64,000 nt of DNA. Origin: Watersipora subatra (lineage: Eukaryota; Bryozoa; Gymnolaemata; Cheilostomatida; Watersiporidae). The notes under the pieces were generated by a model. The model was given only the letters and a program-made list of their open reading frames with translations. It was not told where the DNA came from and did no database searches. A program made the position numbers and the translations under genes. The DNA is taken from contig NC_088715.1 in assembly GCF_963576615.1 (NCBI RefSeq), positions 53,149,959-53,213,958 on the forward strand, read 5' to 3'. Positions 24,201 through 34,720 of this stretch are shown one piece after another (the stretch's first letter is position 1; every line of letters begins with the position of its first letter).

Positions 24201-27200
24201 AATCACTTTTAGTCATCACTATTAATCGGCTTGATTGACTGAAGTTGAAACTTGCAACTGATTCTGGAATGAATATTTCAGAATCAGTCGCAGAGTTCAT
24301 ATTAGGTAATCCCACGACCAAACAAACGGATGCGAAGTTTGAGAGTTTTTATGATAAATACATGTGCACACAACTTACGAAATTTATTCATTGATGAATA
24401 GACAAACTCTTGTCTCAAAATCTCAAGAAATTTCACCATCATTTTGTAGAGTCGTCAAAGTATAACATTGATACAAAACACATATAAGCCTATTCAAATA
24501 TGTTACCAAGTCTTTGTAAATTGTCGAAATTCTCTTAAAACTTACCCATCTGAACGGATTATCCACAAATAGACAAATTAATTTGGCTAAAATTCTTCAC
24601 AAAATGCTTGACAAGCTTGGTTAAATAAAAGTTAAGACCGGAAATTGAAACGCTGAGCGACAGAGAATAGAACGATTAAGTTGTGCGCATTTCACGGAAA
24701 AATAACGTGCACATTTCACCAATCTTTAACATTGTCGAATTACCGAAGGTTTATGTAATTAACATAGGAGTACTGAAATCGTTTCATTTCTGCCGATTTC
24801 AAAGTAACTGACATTTTAGACACTTAGTACTTTGGTATTCTAACTGATGTCCAACGCAGTGTAAGTAAAAGAAATGACGATGATTTTTTCTAACGATCCT
24901 CAAGAGGCTATTACAATATTTAATTATCAGTTTTGATGACTACAGAACAATGACTCCTTAGTAAAGATTTTTGAAAAATCTATATAAATATCACAACTTC
25001 TTGACATATATTGCTAGCTATGACGTTTTGCAATGTCAACAAAATTGTGCATTGGTTTCATACTACTATATCATATTACTATATTAATAATATTGGTTAT
25101 TCTAATAATACCAGTGCATTATATTTCTAATATTGGCCAATAGTGCATTTTTCCTATTGCAGAGGGACAGATATAAACATATAATATTTTCCTTTTATTA
25201 TTGCTATTTGTTGTACATAATAACACCCAGTACACTACAGCTACCATTGCAGTTATCCTATTGCACTGCAGTGCCACTTGACTGCTAATATTGCATTTCT
25301 CAACCATCAGTACCCTTTCTTTGTTCCAATATCTCTTTGGTCGTGGGCTGTATGACAGTGGAATTTCTAGTATATGCTAATTTAGATGACTCATATTTGT
25401 CTAGTTTAGTTATCCCTGTATCAGCCTTAAGGCTGGCTGTCTGAAGTCATCAAATATTTTGGAATGCCATCTTCTAACTAGCTCTGTTAATATTCTGATT
25501 AGCTTTGATAAATACTTAGTAAGATTGTGAGCTTTGAAAAAGTAATGAATGATTGAAATGCTTAGCCGTTTGGTTCTAGACAGAGCCTCAAGAAAAATAT
25601 CAACAAAAGAGATTTCACTGACACAAATTTACATCATATTTTCCACAACTAGGCAGCATTGCAGCGCTGTCTACAAAATGTGTAAAAAGTAGCTTGTATA
25701 TACTTGATAGAGGCAGAGATGCTGGACAAACAGAGCAGCGTTGTCCCTGCTGAATTAACTAACACATGTGTGTGTTTAAGTAGCAATTCGAATGCCGTAA
25801 ATTGTGCAGTGCAGCTTTAGTGTGACTTATAAGACATGTGCATTTTAGTGTAACATGTCAATACACATATTGACCTGTTACATCAATAATCAGAGGCACA
25901 AAAATGGTTGAAACATGCTGAGTAAGTCTACACAACATGAATTTACAATGAAACATAAAATAAAAAGTCTTTTACATAATTGAGCTACATTAAATTTAAA
26001 TATGGTTAAATTTTTTCTAAAACTGCTAATTTTAGGAAATGAGCTGACAGCCTTTTCATTGCTAAACTCACAGATAACTTGTATAGACTGATTAACTTGA
26101 AAGTCATACCAAGCTTCCTTCCAAGAAAAGGATACTACGCCTGCTTCGTTGAACACTTTCTAAATACAAAATGGGTTGCAAAATTCTCTAGCTAAACTGA
26201 CTAAAAACTTGGAAGCAAAGACTACTGCCCATAGCACTCATTTCTAGAAGTATGCTATATATCAGTGGTTTTTCTGTAATGACAAACAATGTTCTCTTAA
26301 AAAAGCACAAAATTCTAAAATGATTAGCTAATGCCATATTCTTCTGCTGCTATTAGCAAATTACATACTTATAAAAATTGTCAAAACTAAGATTGTCTTG
26401 GAGACAGACTGTTAAATTTATTACCTCAAAATATAAGTTAGCTTAAATTATTTTAAAATGTTCAGATTAAATAAATCAAACACTTTGTTTACGATTGCCT
26501 TTCTATAACATAATGAACAGTTTTTGTTGCTTTTGCAGCATAAATGGCTACCCTGAAAACAGCCTACATACCTATGGATTGCTGACTGGACTCATGAACA
26601 GTGGTCTCTGTTTAGGCAGCACTGTGGGTCCTATTCTCTCTGGAGTCATTGTAGACAATTTTGGTTTTGAGTGGACTCAAACTGTAGTTGCATCTATCAT
26701 TACTTTAATGGTTGGTATAAATTGCTCAAAAAGAGTATTTATTTGTAAGTCAAATAACAGTTTTACGAATTTTTAAGTGACTTGAATGAGATTGGCTATT
26801 TAGCTATTTTATTTTGGAATTCCAATTTTCTAAACATTGAGAACAATATATAAATTGTTTACTGTACTTTAAAAAGCAACAATCATGTGAATTTTTTTTA
26901 TTAGTTAGCAAATTTTTAATTAAACCTTACTTTTTAAAACCTAAACTTTAAGGTTCATAATATTATTAAAAAACTAAATCTTAGAAAACAAAGTAACATC
27001 GTAGTGTTTTTTCAATAGTATAACAACTCCTGTATTATATAAAGCAGTGTGCCTCAACCTTTGCTAATATATAACAAAATATATTTACAGGCAATTCTGT
27101 TTGGAAGTTATCTATTACATCTCAAGTGTACCAACCAGCTCTCAGCACTTTTCAGGGAAGAGAACACAACTGCTGATACCATATATGAAAGCAGCAAACA

Positions 27201-27321
27201 ACAAAAAACTGAGCAGATAGCTGAAGCCTGTTCAGAGAGAATGAAGCTTTGTCTACAGGAACCAATAATATGTACTAAAGTTCAACTCCAACCAGGTGCT
27301 GAGCTTACAACCATGAAGTAG
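11920..27321 (+). CDS. SLC18B1-like MFS transporter, copy A (11 exons, 501 aa)
   Basis: A complete 12-helix major facilitator gene. Eleven exons (11920-12204, 14314-14387, 17259-17406, 18792-18860, 19053-19140, 20021-20163, 21449-21544, 21770-21873, 23413-23508, 26539-26710, 27091-27321) sum to 1506 bases and join with matching phases (0,2,0,0,1,0,0,2,2,0) to a TAG. Residues 1-45 are an acidic cytosolic tail; TM1 starts near LIIVVALIFL. The motif-A-like loop reads FSRCHPKK after TM2. VAGMGSAML and ALGPALGAFL fit TM4-TM5, and NGYPENSL then LGSTVGPILSG and GFEWTQ fit the C-terminal half of SLC18B1, a relative of vesicular monoamine transporters reported to handle polyamines. The length suits the family (about 450-500 residues). 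Substrate specificity cannot be read from sequence. All donors are GT; the exon 10 donor GTTGGT is the weakest. Confidence 0.88.
12341..12720 (+). mobile_element. Possible solo LTR
   Basis: A locally GC-richer block in intron 1 begins TGTGGCGGACG, has TATAAAGAAGCG near 12573 followed by a GTCAGTCAGTCGGG stretch, and AATAAAA near 12643, an order like an LTR promoter and polyadenylation region. No second LTR, gag/pol sequence or clear target duplication was found, and the right end is uncertain. Confidence 0.3.
13620..14151 (+). mobile_element. Helitron-like element, decayed copy
   Basis: Homologous to about 9420-10099, with shared AGTAAGCTAAATTC, GAAGGTAAAA and AAGTTTAAAAGT landmarks. The 3' end TTACCTAG followed by T retains CTAG, but the GC hairpin has decayed (ATAGCAACATTGAGC). 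It lies in intron 1 of copy A. Confidence 0.5.
14314..14387 (+). CDS. Copy A exon 2
   Basis: Encodes FSRCHPKKLCAIGATAAGA and onward: the cytosolic loop after TM2 and TM3. Acceptor ATTCAG, donor GTAAGT, entry phase 0 and exit phase 2. Confidence 0.85.
15630..15674. repeat. Hairpin 1 of a tandem pair
   Basis: A 21-base arm containing ACATGTTCCAATGT pairs with its complement across a three-base ATC loop, with one mismatch. It lies in intron 2 of copy A. Confidence 0.8.
15704..15750. repeat. Hairpin 2 of a tandem pair
   Basis: A perfect 20-base stem (ACAATAAAGCAGTGTGAGTG at 15704-15723 against 15731-15750) with a seven-base loop. Both hairpins share GTGAGTG/CACTCAC sequence at their loop-proximal ends, which suggests related origin. 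Confidence 0.85.
16702..17011 (+). other. Open frame with a membrane-helix-like segment
   Basis: From CCTCCACTTGAA the frame reads EYVLPYGAAGLLFAFLAAI, a convincing hydrophobic helix, then a Ser/Thr- and aromatic-rich stretch, staying open to 17011. It sits inside intron 2 of copy A on the same strand, but the copy A phases join without it. It could be a fragment of another gene, a nested exon or chance. No splice sites stand out. Confidence 0.2.
17259..17406 (+). CDS. Copy A exon 3
   Basis: Begins in phase 2 and encodes TM4 with RCVAGMGSAMLNVSGTSLL, then LMKASGYESSTIV, ending in phase 0 before GTAAGC. The Arg-x3-Gly-x-Gly pattern is typical of TM4 in this MFS branch. Confidence 0.85.
18416..18660. 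repeat. Palindromic GTAC hexamer array
   Basis: About 41 six-base units with GTAC or GTAT at constant phase; the variable flanks give GGTACC/ACCGGT units on the left and ACTAGT units on the right. Every unit is its own reverse complement or nearly so. It is in intron 3, 130 bases before exon 4 of copy A. Thr/Gly/Ser- and Val/Leu/Pro-rich frames on both strands are artefacts of it. Confidence 0.9.
18792..18860 (+). CDS. Copy A exon 4
   Basis: Encodes AFVETANMVGYALGPALGAF then LYQ, the TM5 segment with the GPxLG motif (antiporter-type motif C position). Phase 0 at both ends; acceptor TTACAG, donor GTAAGC. Confidence 0.85.
19053..19140 (+). CDS. Copy A exon 5
   Basis: Encodes MVGYTYMFCISGACLLILL and onward, TM6, ending in phase 1 before GTAAGT. 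Confidence 0.85.
20021..20163 (+). CDS. Copy A exon 6
   Basis: Encodes the charged central cytosolic loop (EEESKSSSRDFLSLLKI) and TM7 with FIMFLSWVTIKLSE. Acceptor TTACAG, donor GTAAGT, exit phase 0. Confidence 0.85.
21449..21544 (+). CDS. Copy A exon 7
   Basis: Encodes FGTSPTTIGILYAIWSLL and GLVGGAKFANK: TM8 and the following loop. Phase 0 at both ends. Confidence 0.85.
21770..21873 (+). CDS. Copy A exon 8
   Basis: Encodes KFTPYLLLTSWIVFIPICLS and the PSPPVSYIFGGRR loop: TM9. Exit phase 2 before GTTAGT. Copy B has an exon of the same 104-base length at 51468-51571. Confidence 0.85.
22830..23160. repeat. Degenerate short tandem repeat in intron 8
   Basis: Loose recurrence, roughly every 28-45 bases, of GATGAGTTTTTCATAG-like words (for example GATGAATTTTTCAGATG and GATCAGTTTTTCATG). 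The copies are too diverged to give an exact unit. Confidence 0.35.
23413..23508 (+). CDS. Copy A exon 9
   Basis: Encodes YFLLTSIAMSILAIFASSF and FPFSIAHQLVR: TM10. Enters and leaves in phase 2. The copy B exon at 50529-50624 has the same length. Confidence 0.85.
24311..25347 (+). mobile_element. 1.04-kb element with inverted CCCACGACCAAA ends, copy 1
   Basis: The ends are perfect 12-base inverted repeats (CCCACGACCAAA at 24311, TTTGGTCGTGGG at 25336). The whole segment is repeated in opposite orientation at 38300-39343 with about 70-85% identity by eye. Homology runs a few tens of bases past the right end, so the true border may be further out. It encodes nothing convincing and lies in intron 9 of copy A. 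Confidence 0.65.
26539..26710 (+). CDS. Copy A exon 10
   Basis: Encodes NGYPENSLHTYGLLTGLMNS, LGSTVGPILSG and GFEWTQ: TM11 and the start of TM12, the most conserved block of SLC18B1-like proteins. Copy B matches it at 45 of 56 residues by my count. Donor GTTGGT is non-consensus, but the copy B donor GTTAGT sits at the same place. Confidence 0.85.
27091..27321 (+). CDS. Copy A exon 11 (last)
   Basis: Encodes the end of TM12 (AILFGSYLLHLK) and a cytosolic tail with IAEACSERMKLCL, a motif also kept in copy B, ending at TAG 27319-27321. The last 81 bases also belong to the tandem duplication that begins at 27241. Confidence 0.85.
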   Translation, partial: AILFGSYLLHLKCTNQLSALFREENTTADTIYESSKQQKTEQIAEACSERMKLCLQEPIICTKVQLQPGAELTTMK

Positions 27322-28677
27322 TTATTATCTGATACTATTCAATTCTGAAGAATGTTAAATGATGTGAGTTTATCATTACATCAAGCAGGTAATATAAATA
27401 TTTTATGAGCTCATTTAACAATACCTATGCTTTGTATATTTATGTTTCTGCATGGTTTTTATTGACCAATTGTACTTGAAACTTCATTAGAAGTTTTTTA
27501 TCTTTTGTCTACATGTTTACTCATGCTATAAAGGGCTGTAAATCTGTATTAACAGATTGTCTTAATTGTATAATTGCTTACAGAAAAACATGATGTCAAA
27601 ATTATACAACTAGATACATGTAAATTTGAATAAGAACTGAATTGTACAAAACCAAAAAAAGACATACTGGCAATCAATATTAAAAAAAAACTCTTTAAAA
27701 CTAACTTTTGAACCAGAGCTTGACTGATTGTAACTATAAAAATTTCAACACTAGACAATGTCTAAGTGAGTCTAGCTATTTGCTCATGACACATCGCTTG
27801 TAGCATAGTAGCTAATACGACTTCCTAAAACTGAAGAAACCTAAAAATCATTAGAATAGGCGTCAATAGCTTCAAATATTGTACAGTATTTAATATTACA
27901 ATAATCTCATTTAAAAATGATTTGTCATTTGTTTTTTAATCTTGTATATACATATAAAGTATTTTGCGTTAGACACAGTGTAGGAAAGTCAATCTGTAGA
28001 AACTAATGAACTGCAAAGATACTTTTTATTTTTGTGAGTTTATAGCTTACAACTAAATTAAAGTGACTTCAATTGTTTTTTAAGGCTGTCAAGATATTTA
28101 CATTAAATATTTCCACGACTGCACGTGACATATGAAGTTTGACCAGAATGAAAATTCCTGCTTTGTTTAAAAATAAAGATTCTCATGAAAGCTCATTAAT
28201 TATGGAAAACAATTTGGTTAATCCATCAAATATTTTGTGTACAAAGGTATTTATTTATAAAAGTGCATCTCTACATTATTATAGAATATTGATGTGTGTT
28301 AAAGAGCTATTTGAGTTGAGAGTCTGGTTTTCTAGAGGTTACTTGTAAAGCAAAGGCGGTATTAACCAAACCCAAAATAATGTTTTTGGCAAAAAATCTT
28401 TTCAACGAATCATAATGCTTTCTTCTGCTTCCGTAAAATTTACCTAAATTTTAAAAAACTCGCTTAATCATCTAACCGAAACTATTATCTAAAACCTGAA
28501 TGCCATCAGTCCAATTGAAATAAACCACTCAGCAAATTGCTGTGTCTCTTTCATCACAAAATATCTTTCAAATTTGCAACTAACTTTTAAGAATTGATTT
28601 GTGCGCGTCTAAGCCTTCTTTTTAGTTTGTGGATACAGATAACCGAAATAGAACAAAAGAGATTAATATACTTTTTA

Positions 28678-29650
28678 ATCAATGTACTCGATGTACTCAA
28701 TGTACTCAATGCACTCAATGCACTCAATGTACTCAATGTACTCAATGTACTCAATGTACTCAATGCACTCAATGCACTCAATGTACTCAATGTACTCAAT
28801 GTACTCAATGTACTCAATGTACTCAATGTACTCAATGTACTCAATGTACTCAATGTACTCAATGCACTCAATGTAATCAATGTACTCAAAGTACTCGATG
28901 CACTCGATGTACTCGATGCACTCGATGTACTCGATGTACTCGATGTACTCGATGTACTCGATGTACTCGATGTACTCGATGTACTCGATGTACTCGATGT
29001 ACTCGATGTACTCGATGTACTCGATGTACTCGATGTACTCGATGCACTCGATGCACTCGATGCACTCGATGCACTCGATGCACTCGATGCACTCGATGCA
29101 CTCGATGCACTCGATGTACTCGATGTACTCGATGTACTCGATGTACTCGATGTACTCGAAGTACTCGATGTACTCGATGTACTCAATGTACTCAATGCAC
29201 TCAATGTAATCAATGTACTCAAAGTACTCGATGTACTCGATGTACTCGATGTACTCAATGTACTCAATGTACTCAATGTACTCAATGTACTCAATGTAAT
29301 CAATGTAATCAATGTACTCAAAGTACTCGATGTACTCGATGTACTCGATGTACTCGATGTACTCGATGTACTCGATGTACTCGATGTACTCGATGTACTC
29401 GATGTACTCGATGTACTCGATGTACTCGATGTACTCGATGTACTCGATGTACTCGATGTACTCGATGCACTCGATGCACTCGATGCACTCGATGCACTCG
29501 ATGCACTCGATGCACTCGATGCACTCGATGTACTCGATGTACTCGATGTACTCGATGTACTCAAAGTACTCAATGTACTCAATGTACTGAATGCACTCCA
29601 TATACTCAATATAGCCATGTACTTAATGCACACAATGTTTGCAATGTAGT
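28678..29650. repeat. 9-bp minisatellite, TACTCAATG/TACTCGATG type (unit 1)
   Basis: Over 100 copies of a nine-base unit in blocks of variants: TACTCAATG, GCACTCAATG-type, TACTCGATG and GCACTCGATG-type, with TAATCAATG and TACTCAAAG marking block borders. Because nine is divisible by three and the unit lacks stops, all reading frames on both strands stay open, giving spurious MYS, CTQ, VLN, STL, VHR and EYI repeat proteins. Confidence 0.95.
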
Positions 29651-30470
29651 CAATGTACGCGATGTACTCAACGTACTTGACGTACGCGACTTACACGATG
29701 TTTTTGACGCACTCGACATATTCCACGCACTCTACGCAGACTACGCACCCTAAGCACTCCACACACTCCACGCACATCACAAACTCCACGCACTCTACGT
29801 ACTCTATGCACTCTACACACTCCATGCACTCTACGCACTCTACGCACTCTACACACTATACGCACCCTAAGCGCTTTAAGCGCTCTACACGCTCTACGCG
29901 CTCAACGCACTCTACGCACCTCACGCACTGTAAGCACTCTACCCACTCTACGCACCCTAAGCACTCTAAGCACTCTACGCACTCTACGCACTCTACGCAC
30001 TCTACGCACTCTAAGCACTCTAAGCACTCTAAACACTCCAAGCACTATAAGCACTCTACGCACTCTACGCACTCCACGCACTCTAAGCACTCTAAGCACT
30101 CTACGCACCCCACGCACTGTAAGCATTCTAAGCATTTAACGCACCCTAAGCACTCTAAGCACTCTACTCACCCTAAGCACTCTAAGCACTCTAAGCACTC
30201 TAAACACTCCAAGCACTCTAAGCACTCTACGCACTCTACGCACTCCACGCACTCCACGCACTCTAAGCACTCTAAGCACTCTACGCACCCCACGCACTGT
30301 AAGCACTCTAAGCACTCTACACACCCTAAGCACTCTAAGCACTCTACGCAATCTACGCACTGTAAGCATTCTAAGCACTCTACGCACTCTAAGGGATCTA
30401 AGCGCTCCACGCCCTTCACGCACTTCAGGCGCTCCATGCGTTCCATGCACTCCACGTACTCTATGTAATC
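29651..30470. repeat. 9-bp minisatellite, CTCTACGCA/CTCTAAGCA type (unit 1)
   Basis: About 90 copies of a related nine-base unit (ACTCTACGC, ACTCTAAGC, ACTCCACGC). It runs straight on from the TACTCGATG array in the same nine-base register, through transitional units with CGTACTTGACGTACGCG, then returns to AATGTACT at its right edge. Confidence 0.9.
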
Positions 30471-31541
30471 AATGTACTTTTATTCAATGCACCAAACAAA
30501 CTATTAAAAATTATATATATCCTAGCATTTTGTTATTGGAGAATCACAAATTGCCGTCACACTAATTGAATAAGAGGTAAGGTTTTTGAAGGTAAACTTT
30601 ATTAAAGAGATTAGTTCTCTCACCTAGTAATATGATTATTGCATAGAACTACTGCTACAAAGTAGTAAAGGATGTGACTTTAGTACTAGTTAGTAGAGAT
30701 CATTTGAATGAATAACCTTTATTCGTTGTCAAGTTCGTTTGACAAAACAGGGTAGACGGAATACTTAGAATCCAAGACAAAATGAGCTATAAAAATGCCA
30801 CTGACAATGTGTAGAACTTTATTCACACCAGCTGACCACTTAAAAAACACCCAACTATTATTGTTAGATAGTAACATTGGTACCCTAATGAACTTACATT
30901 TGTACAAAAACAAAAACCATTGCCAAATTGCGACACATGGAAAGTACAACACAACACATGATTCTTTAATTACTTTTTAAAGAAGAACTATGCTACTGGT
31001 TAAATATTGGCTAAAATTGAAATATGTTTTGAAGCGATTATAAGTTTAGGTAATTAACTTCAGCTGTGTTTTTTGCTCAACAACCATTTGTTATAACATA
31101 CACATTTATACAAACTGTTGCAAAAAGAATGCTTATGCCTTTTTTCACGGTAATTTTAATAACATTTTCATGTGTAGCTGGTCATAAAGCTTATGCAATG
31201 GTCAGTCATAATAGTCTCTATAGATGTATGATGAACCTTAAATTACATTTTGACAACCAGCAGTTTATTAAAAGTAAACGGGTTAACTAGAAGTGCATTA
31301 TTGTCAAAAAATAGCCGTATGCGCTAAATCAGTAACCACTTATTAATGTACATTTTTTATAAATTTGCTCAACAAAATGTTGATATCTCTCAGAAGTTTT
31401 AATAAATGAACCATCAATCAGTTTCAAAAGATTACCAGGGTGTTACTTTTTGTTTAAAATTTAGCTGAAAATTGAACCACCTGCTTATTTACCTTTCAGT
31501 CTCACCATGTTGCTTTGAGTAAAATTGTGTACCATCCATTC

Positions 31542-31622
31542 ATGAAGCTTTGTCTACAGGAACCAATAATATGTACTAAAGTTCAACTCCAACCAGGTGC
31601 TGAGCTTACAACCATGAAGTAG
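31542..31622 (+). pseudogene. Duplicated 3' end of copy A last exon
   Basis: An 81-base copy of 27241-27321 including the stop, cut off at its 5' side by the duplication junction. Confidence 0.85.
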
Positions 31623-32967
31623 TTATTATCTGATATTATTCAATTCTGAAGAATGTTAAATGATGTGAGTTTATCATTACATCAAGCAGGTAATATAAAT
31701 ATTTTATGAACTCATTTAACAATACCTATGCTTTGTATATTTGTTTCTGCATGGTTTTTATTGACCTATTGACCTATTGTACTTGAAACTGTATTAGAAG
31801 TTTTTTTCTTTTGTCTACATGTTTACTCATATAAAGGACTGTAAATCTGTTTTAATATATTGTTTTAATTGTATAATTGCTTAACAAAAAACATGACGTC
31901 AAAATTATACAACTAGATACATGTGAATTTGAATAAGAACTGAATTGTACAAAACCAAAAAAAGACATACTGGCAATCAATATTTAAAAAAACTCTTTAA
32001 AACTAACTTTTGAACCAGAGCTTGACTGATTGTAACCATAAAAATTTCAACACTAGACTATGTCTAAGTGAGTCTAGCTATTTGCTCATGACACATCGCT
32101 TGTAGCATAGTAGCTAATACGACTTCCTAAAACTGAAGAAACCTAAAATCATTAGAATAGGCGTCAATAGCTTCAAATATTGTACAGTATTTAATATTAC
32201 AATAATCTCATTTAAAAATGATTTGTCATTTGTTTTTTAATCTTGTATATACATATAAAGTATTTTGCGTTAGACACAGTGTAGGAAAGTCAATCTGTAG
32301 AAACTAATGAACTGCAAAGATACTTTTTATTTTTGTGAGTTTATAGCTTACAACTAAATAAAAGTGACTTCAATTGTTTTTTAAGGCTGTCAAGATATTT
32401 ACATTAAATATTTCCAAGACTGAGAGTTTGACCAGAGTGAAAATTCCTGCTTTGTTTAAAAATAAAGATTCTCATGAAAGCTCATTAATTATGGAAAACA
32501 ATTTGGTTAATCCATCAAATATTTTGTGTACAAAGGTATTTATTTATAAAAGTGCATCTCTACATTATTATAGAATATTGATGTGTGTTAAAGAGCTATT
32601 TGAGTTGAGAATCTGGTTTTCTAGAGGTTACTTGTAAAGCAAAGGCGGTATTAACCAAACCCAAAATAATGTTTTTGGCAAAAAATCTTTTCAACGAATC
32701 ATAATGCTTTCTTCTGCTTCCGTAAAATTTACCTAAATTTTAAAAAACTCGCTTAATCATCTAACAGAAACTATTATCTAAAACCTGAATGCCATCAGTC
32801 CAATTGAAATAAACCACTCAGCAAATTGCTGTGTCTCTTTCATCACAAAATATCTTTCAAATTTGCAACTAACTTTTAAGAATTGATTTGTGCACGTCTA
32901 AGCCTTCTTTTTAGTTTGTGGATACAGATAACCGAAATAGAACAAAAGAGATTAATATACTTTTTAA

Positions 32968-34320
32968 TCAATGTACTCGATGTACTCAATGTACTCTATG
33001 TACTCAATGTACTCAATGTACTCAATGTACTCAATGTACTCAATGTACTCAATGCACTCAATGTACTCAATGTACTCGATGTACTCGATGTACTCGATGT
33101 ACTCGATGCACTCGATGTACTCGATGTACTCGATGTACTCGATGCACTCGATGCACTCGATGCACTCGATGCACTCGATGTACTCGATGTACTCGATGTA
33201 CTCGATGTACTCGATGTACTCGATGTACTCGATGTACTCGATGTACTCGATGTACTCGATGTACTCGATGTACTCGATGTACTCGATGTACTCGATGTAC
33301 TCGATGTACTCGATGTACTCGATGTACTCGATGTACTCGATGTACTCGATGTACTCGATGTACTCGATGTACTCGATGTACTCGATGTACTCGATGTACT
33401 CGATGTACTCGATGTACTCGATGTACTCGATGTACTCGATGTACTCGATGTACTCGATGTACTCGATGTACTCGATGTACTCGATGTACTCGATGTACTC
33501 GATGTACTCGATGTACTCGATGTACTCGATGTACTCGATGTACTCGATGTACTCGATGTACTCGATGTACTCGATGTACTCGATGTACTCGAAGTACTCG
33601 AAGTACTCGAAGTACTCAATGTACTCAATGTACTGAATGCACTCCATATACTCAATATAGCCATGTACTTAATGCACACAATGTTTGCAATGTAGTCAAT
33701 GTACTCGATGTACTCAATGTACTGAATGCACTCCATATACTCAATATAGCCATGTACTTAATGCACACAATGTTTGCAATGTAGTCAATGTACTCAATGC
33801 ACTCAATGTACTCAATGTACTCAATGTACTTGATGTACTCAATGTACTCAAAGTACTCAATGTACTCAATGTACTCAATGTACTGAATGCACTCCATATA
33901 CTCAATATAGCCATGTACTTAATGCACACAATGTTTGCAATGTACTCAATGTACTCAATGCACTCAATGTACTCAATGTACTCAATGTACTCAATGTACT
34001 CAATGTACTCAAAGTACTCAATGTACTCAATGTACTGAATGCACTCCATATACTCAATATAGCCATGTACTTAATGCACACAATGTTTGCAATGTAGTCA
34101 ATGTACTCGATGTACTCAATGTACTCAATGTACTCAATGTACTCAATGTACTCAATGCACTCAATGTACTCAATGTACTCAATGTACTCAATGTACTCAA
34201 TGTACTCAATGTACTCAATGTACTCAAAGTACTCAATGTACTCAATGTGCTGAATGCACTCCATATACTCAATATAGCCATGTACTTAATGCACACAATG
34301 TTTGCAATGTAGTCAATGTA
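32968..34320. repeat. 9-bp minisatellite, TACTCGATG type (unit 2)
   Basis: The same family as 28678-29650 but differently arranged: a long homogeneous TACTCGATG block (about 33070-33590), then TACTCAATG blocks interrupted by a higher-order unit. Confidence 0.95.
33632..34312. repeat. Higher-order repeat within the minisatellite
   Basis: A segment beginning ACTGAATGCACTCCATATAC, continuing through ATAGCCATGTACTTAATGCAC and ending GTTTGCAATGTA occurs five times in unit 2 (starting near 33632, 33720, 33884, 34034 and 34248) but once in unit 1 (near 29585). It is separated by blocks of TACTCAATG of different length, so this region expanded after the tandem duplication. Confidence 0.9.
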
Positions 34321-34720
34321 CGCGATGTACTCAACGTACTTGACGTGCGCGACTTACACGATGTTTTTGACGCACCCAACATATTCCACGCACTCCACGC
34401 ACTCCACGCACGCTAAGCACTCTACGCACTCCACACACTCCACGCACTTCACACACTCCACGCACTCTACGTACTCTATGCACTCTACACACTCCATGCA
34501 CTCTACGCACTCTACGCGCTCTACACGCTCTACGCGCTCCACGCACTCTACGCACCCCACGCACTGTAAGCACTCTACGCACCCCACGCACTGTAAGCAC
34601 TCTACGCACTCTACGCACCCCACGCACTGTAAGCACTCTAAGCATTTAATGCACCCTAAGCACTCTAAGCACTCTAAGCATTCTATGCACCCTAAACACT
34701 GTACTGTATTCCACTGTACT
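34321..34720. repeat. 9-bp minisatellite, CTCTACGCA type (unit 2)
   Basis: About 40 copies of the second unit class, roughly half the length of the matching array in unit 1. Confidence 0.85.

Larger units (their letters stand above)
27241..31541 (+). repeat. 4.3-kb tandem duplication, unit 1
   Basis: The unit begins inside the last exon of copy A (ATGAAGCTTTGTC) and ends ACCATCCATTC. It is followed directly by unit 2. Outside the minisatellite the two units differ by only scattered substitutions and small indels, so the event is recent or the units are being homogenised. Confidence 0.92.

Noticed and set aside
31066-31290. A 74-codon frame repeated at 35336-35560
   Set aside because: Its near-identity reflects the recent 4.3-kb duplication, not selection; no domain or signal supports a gene.
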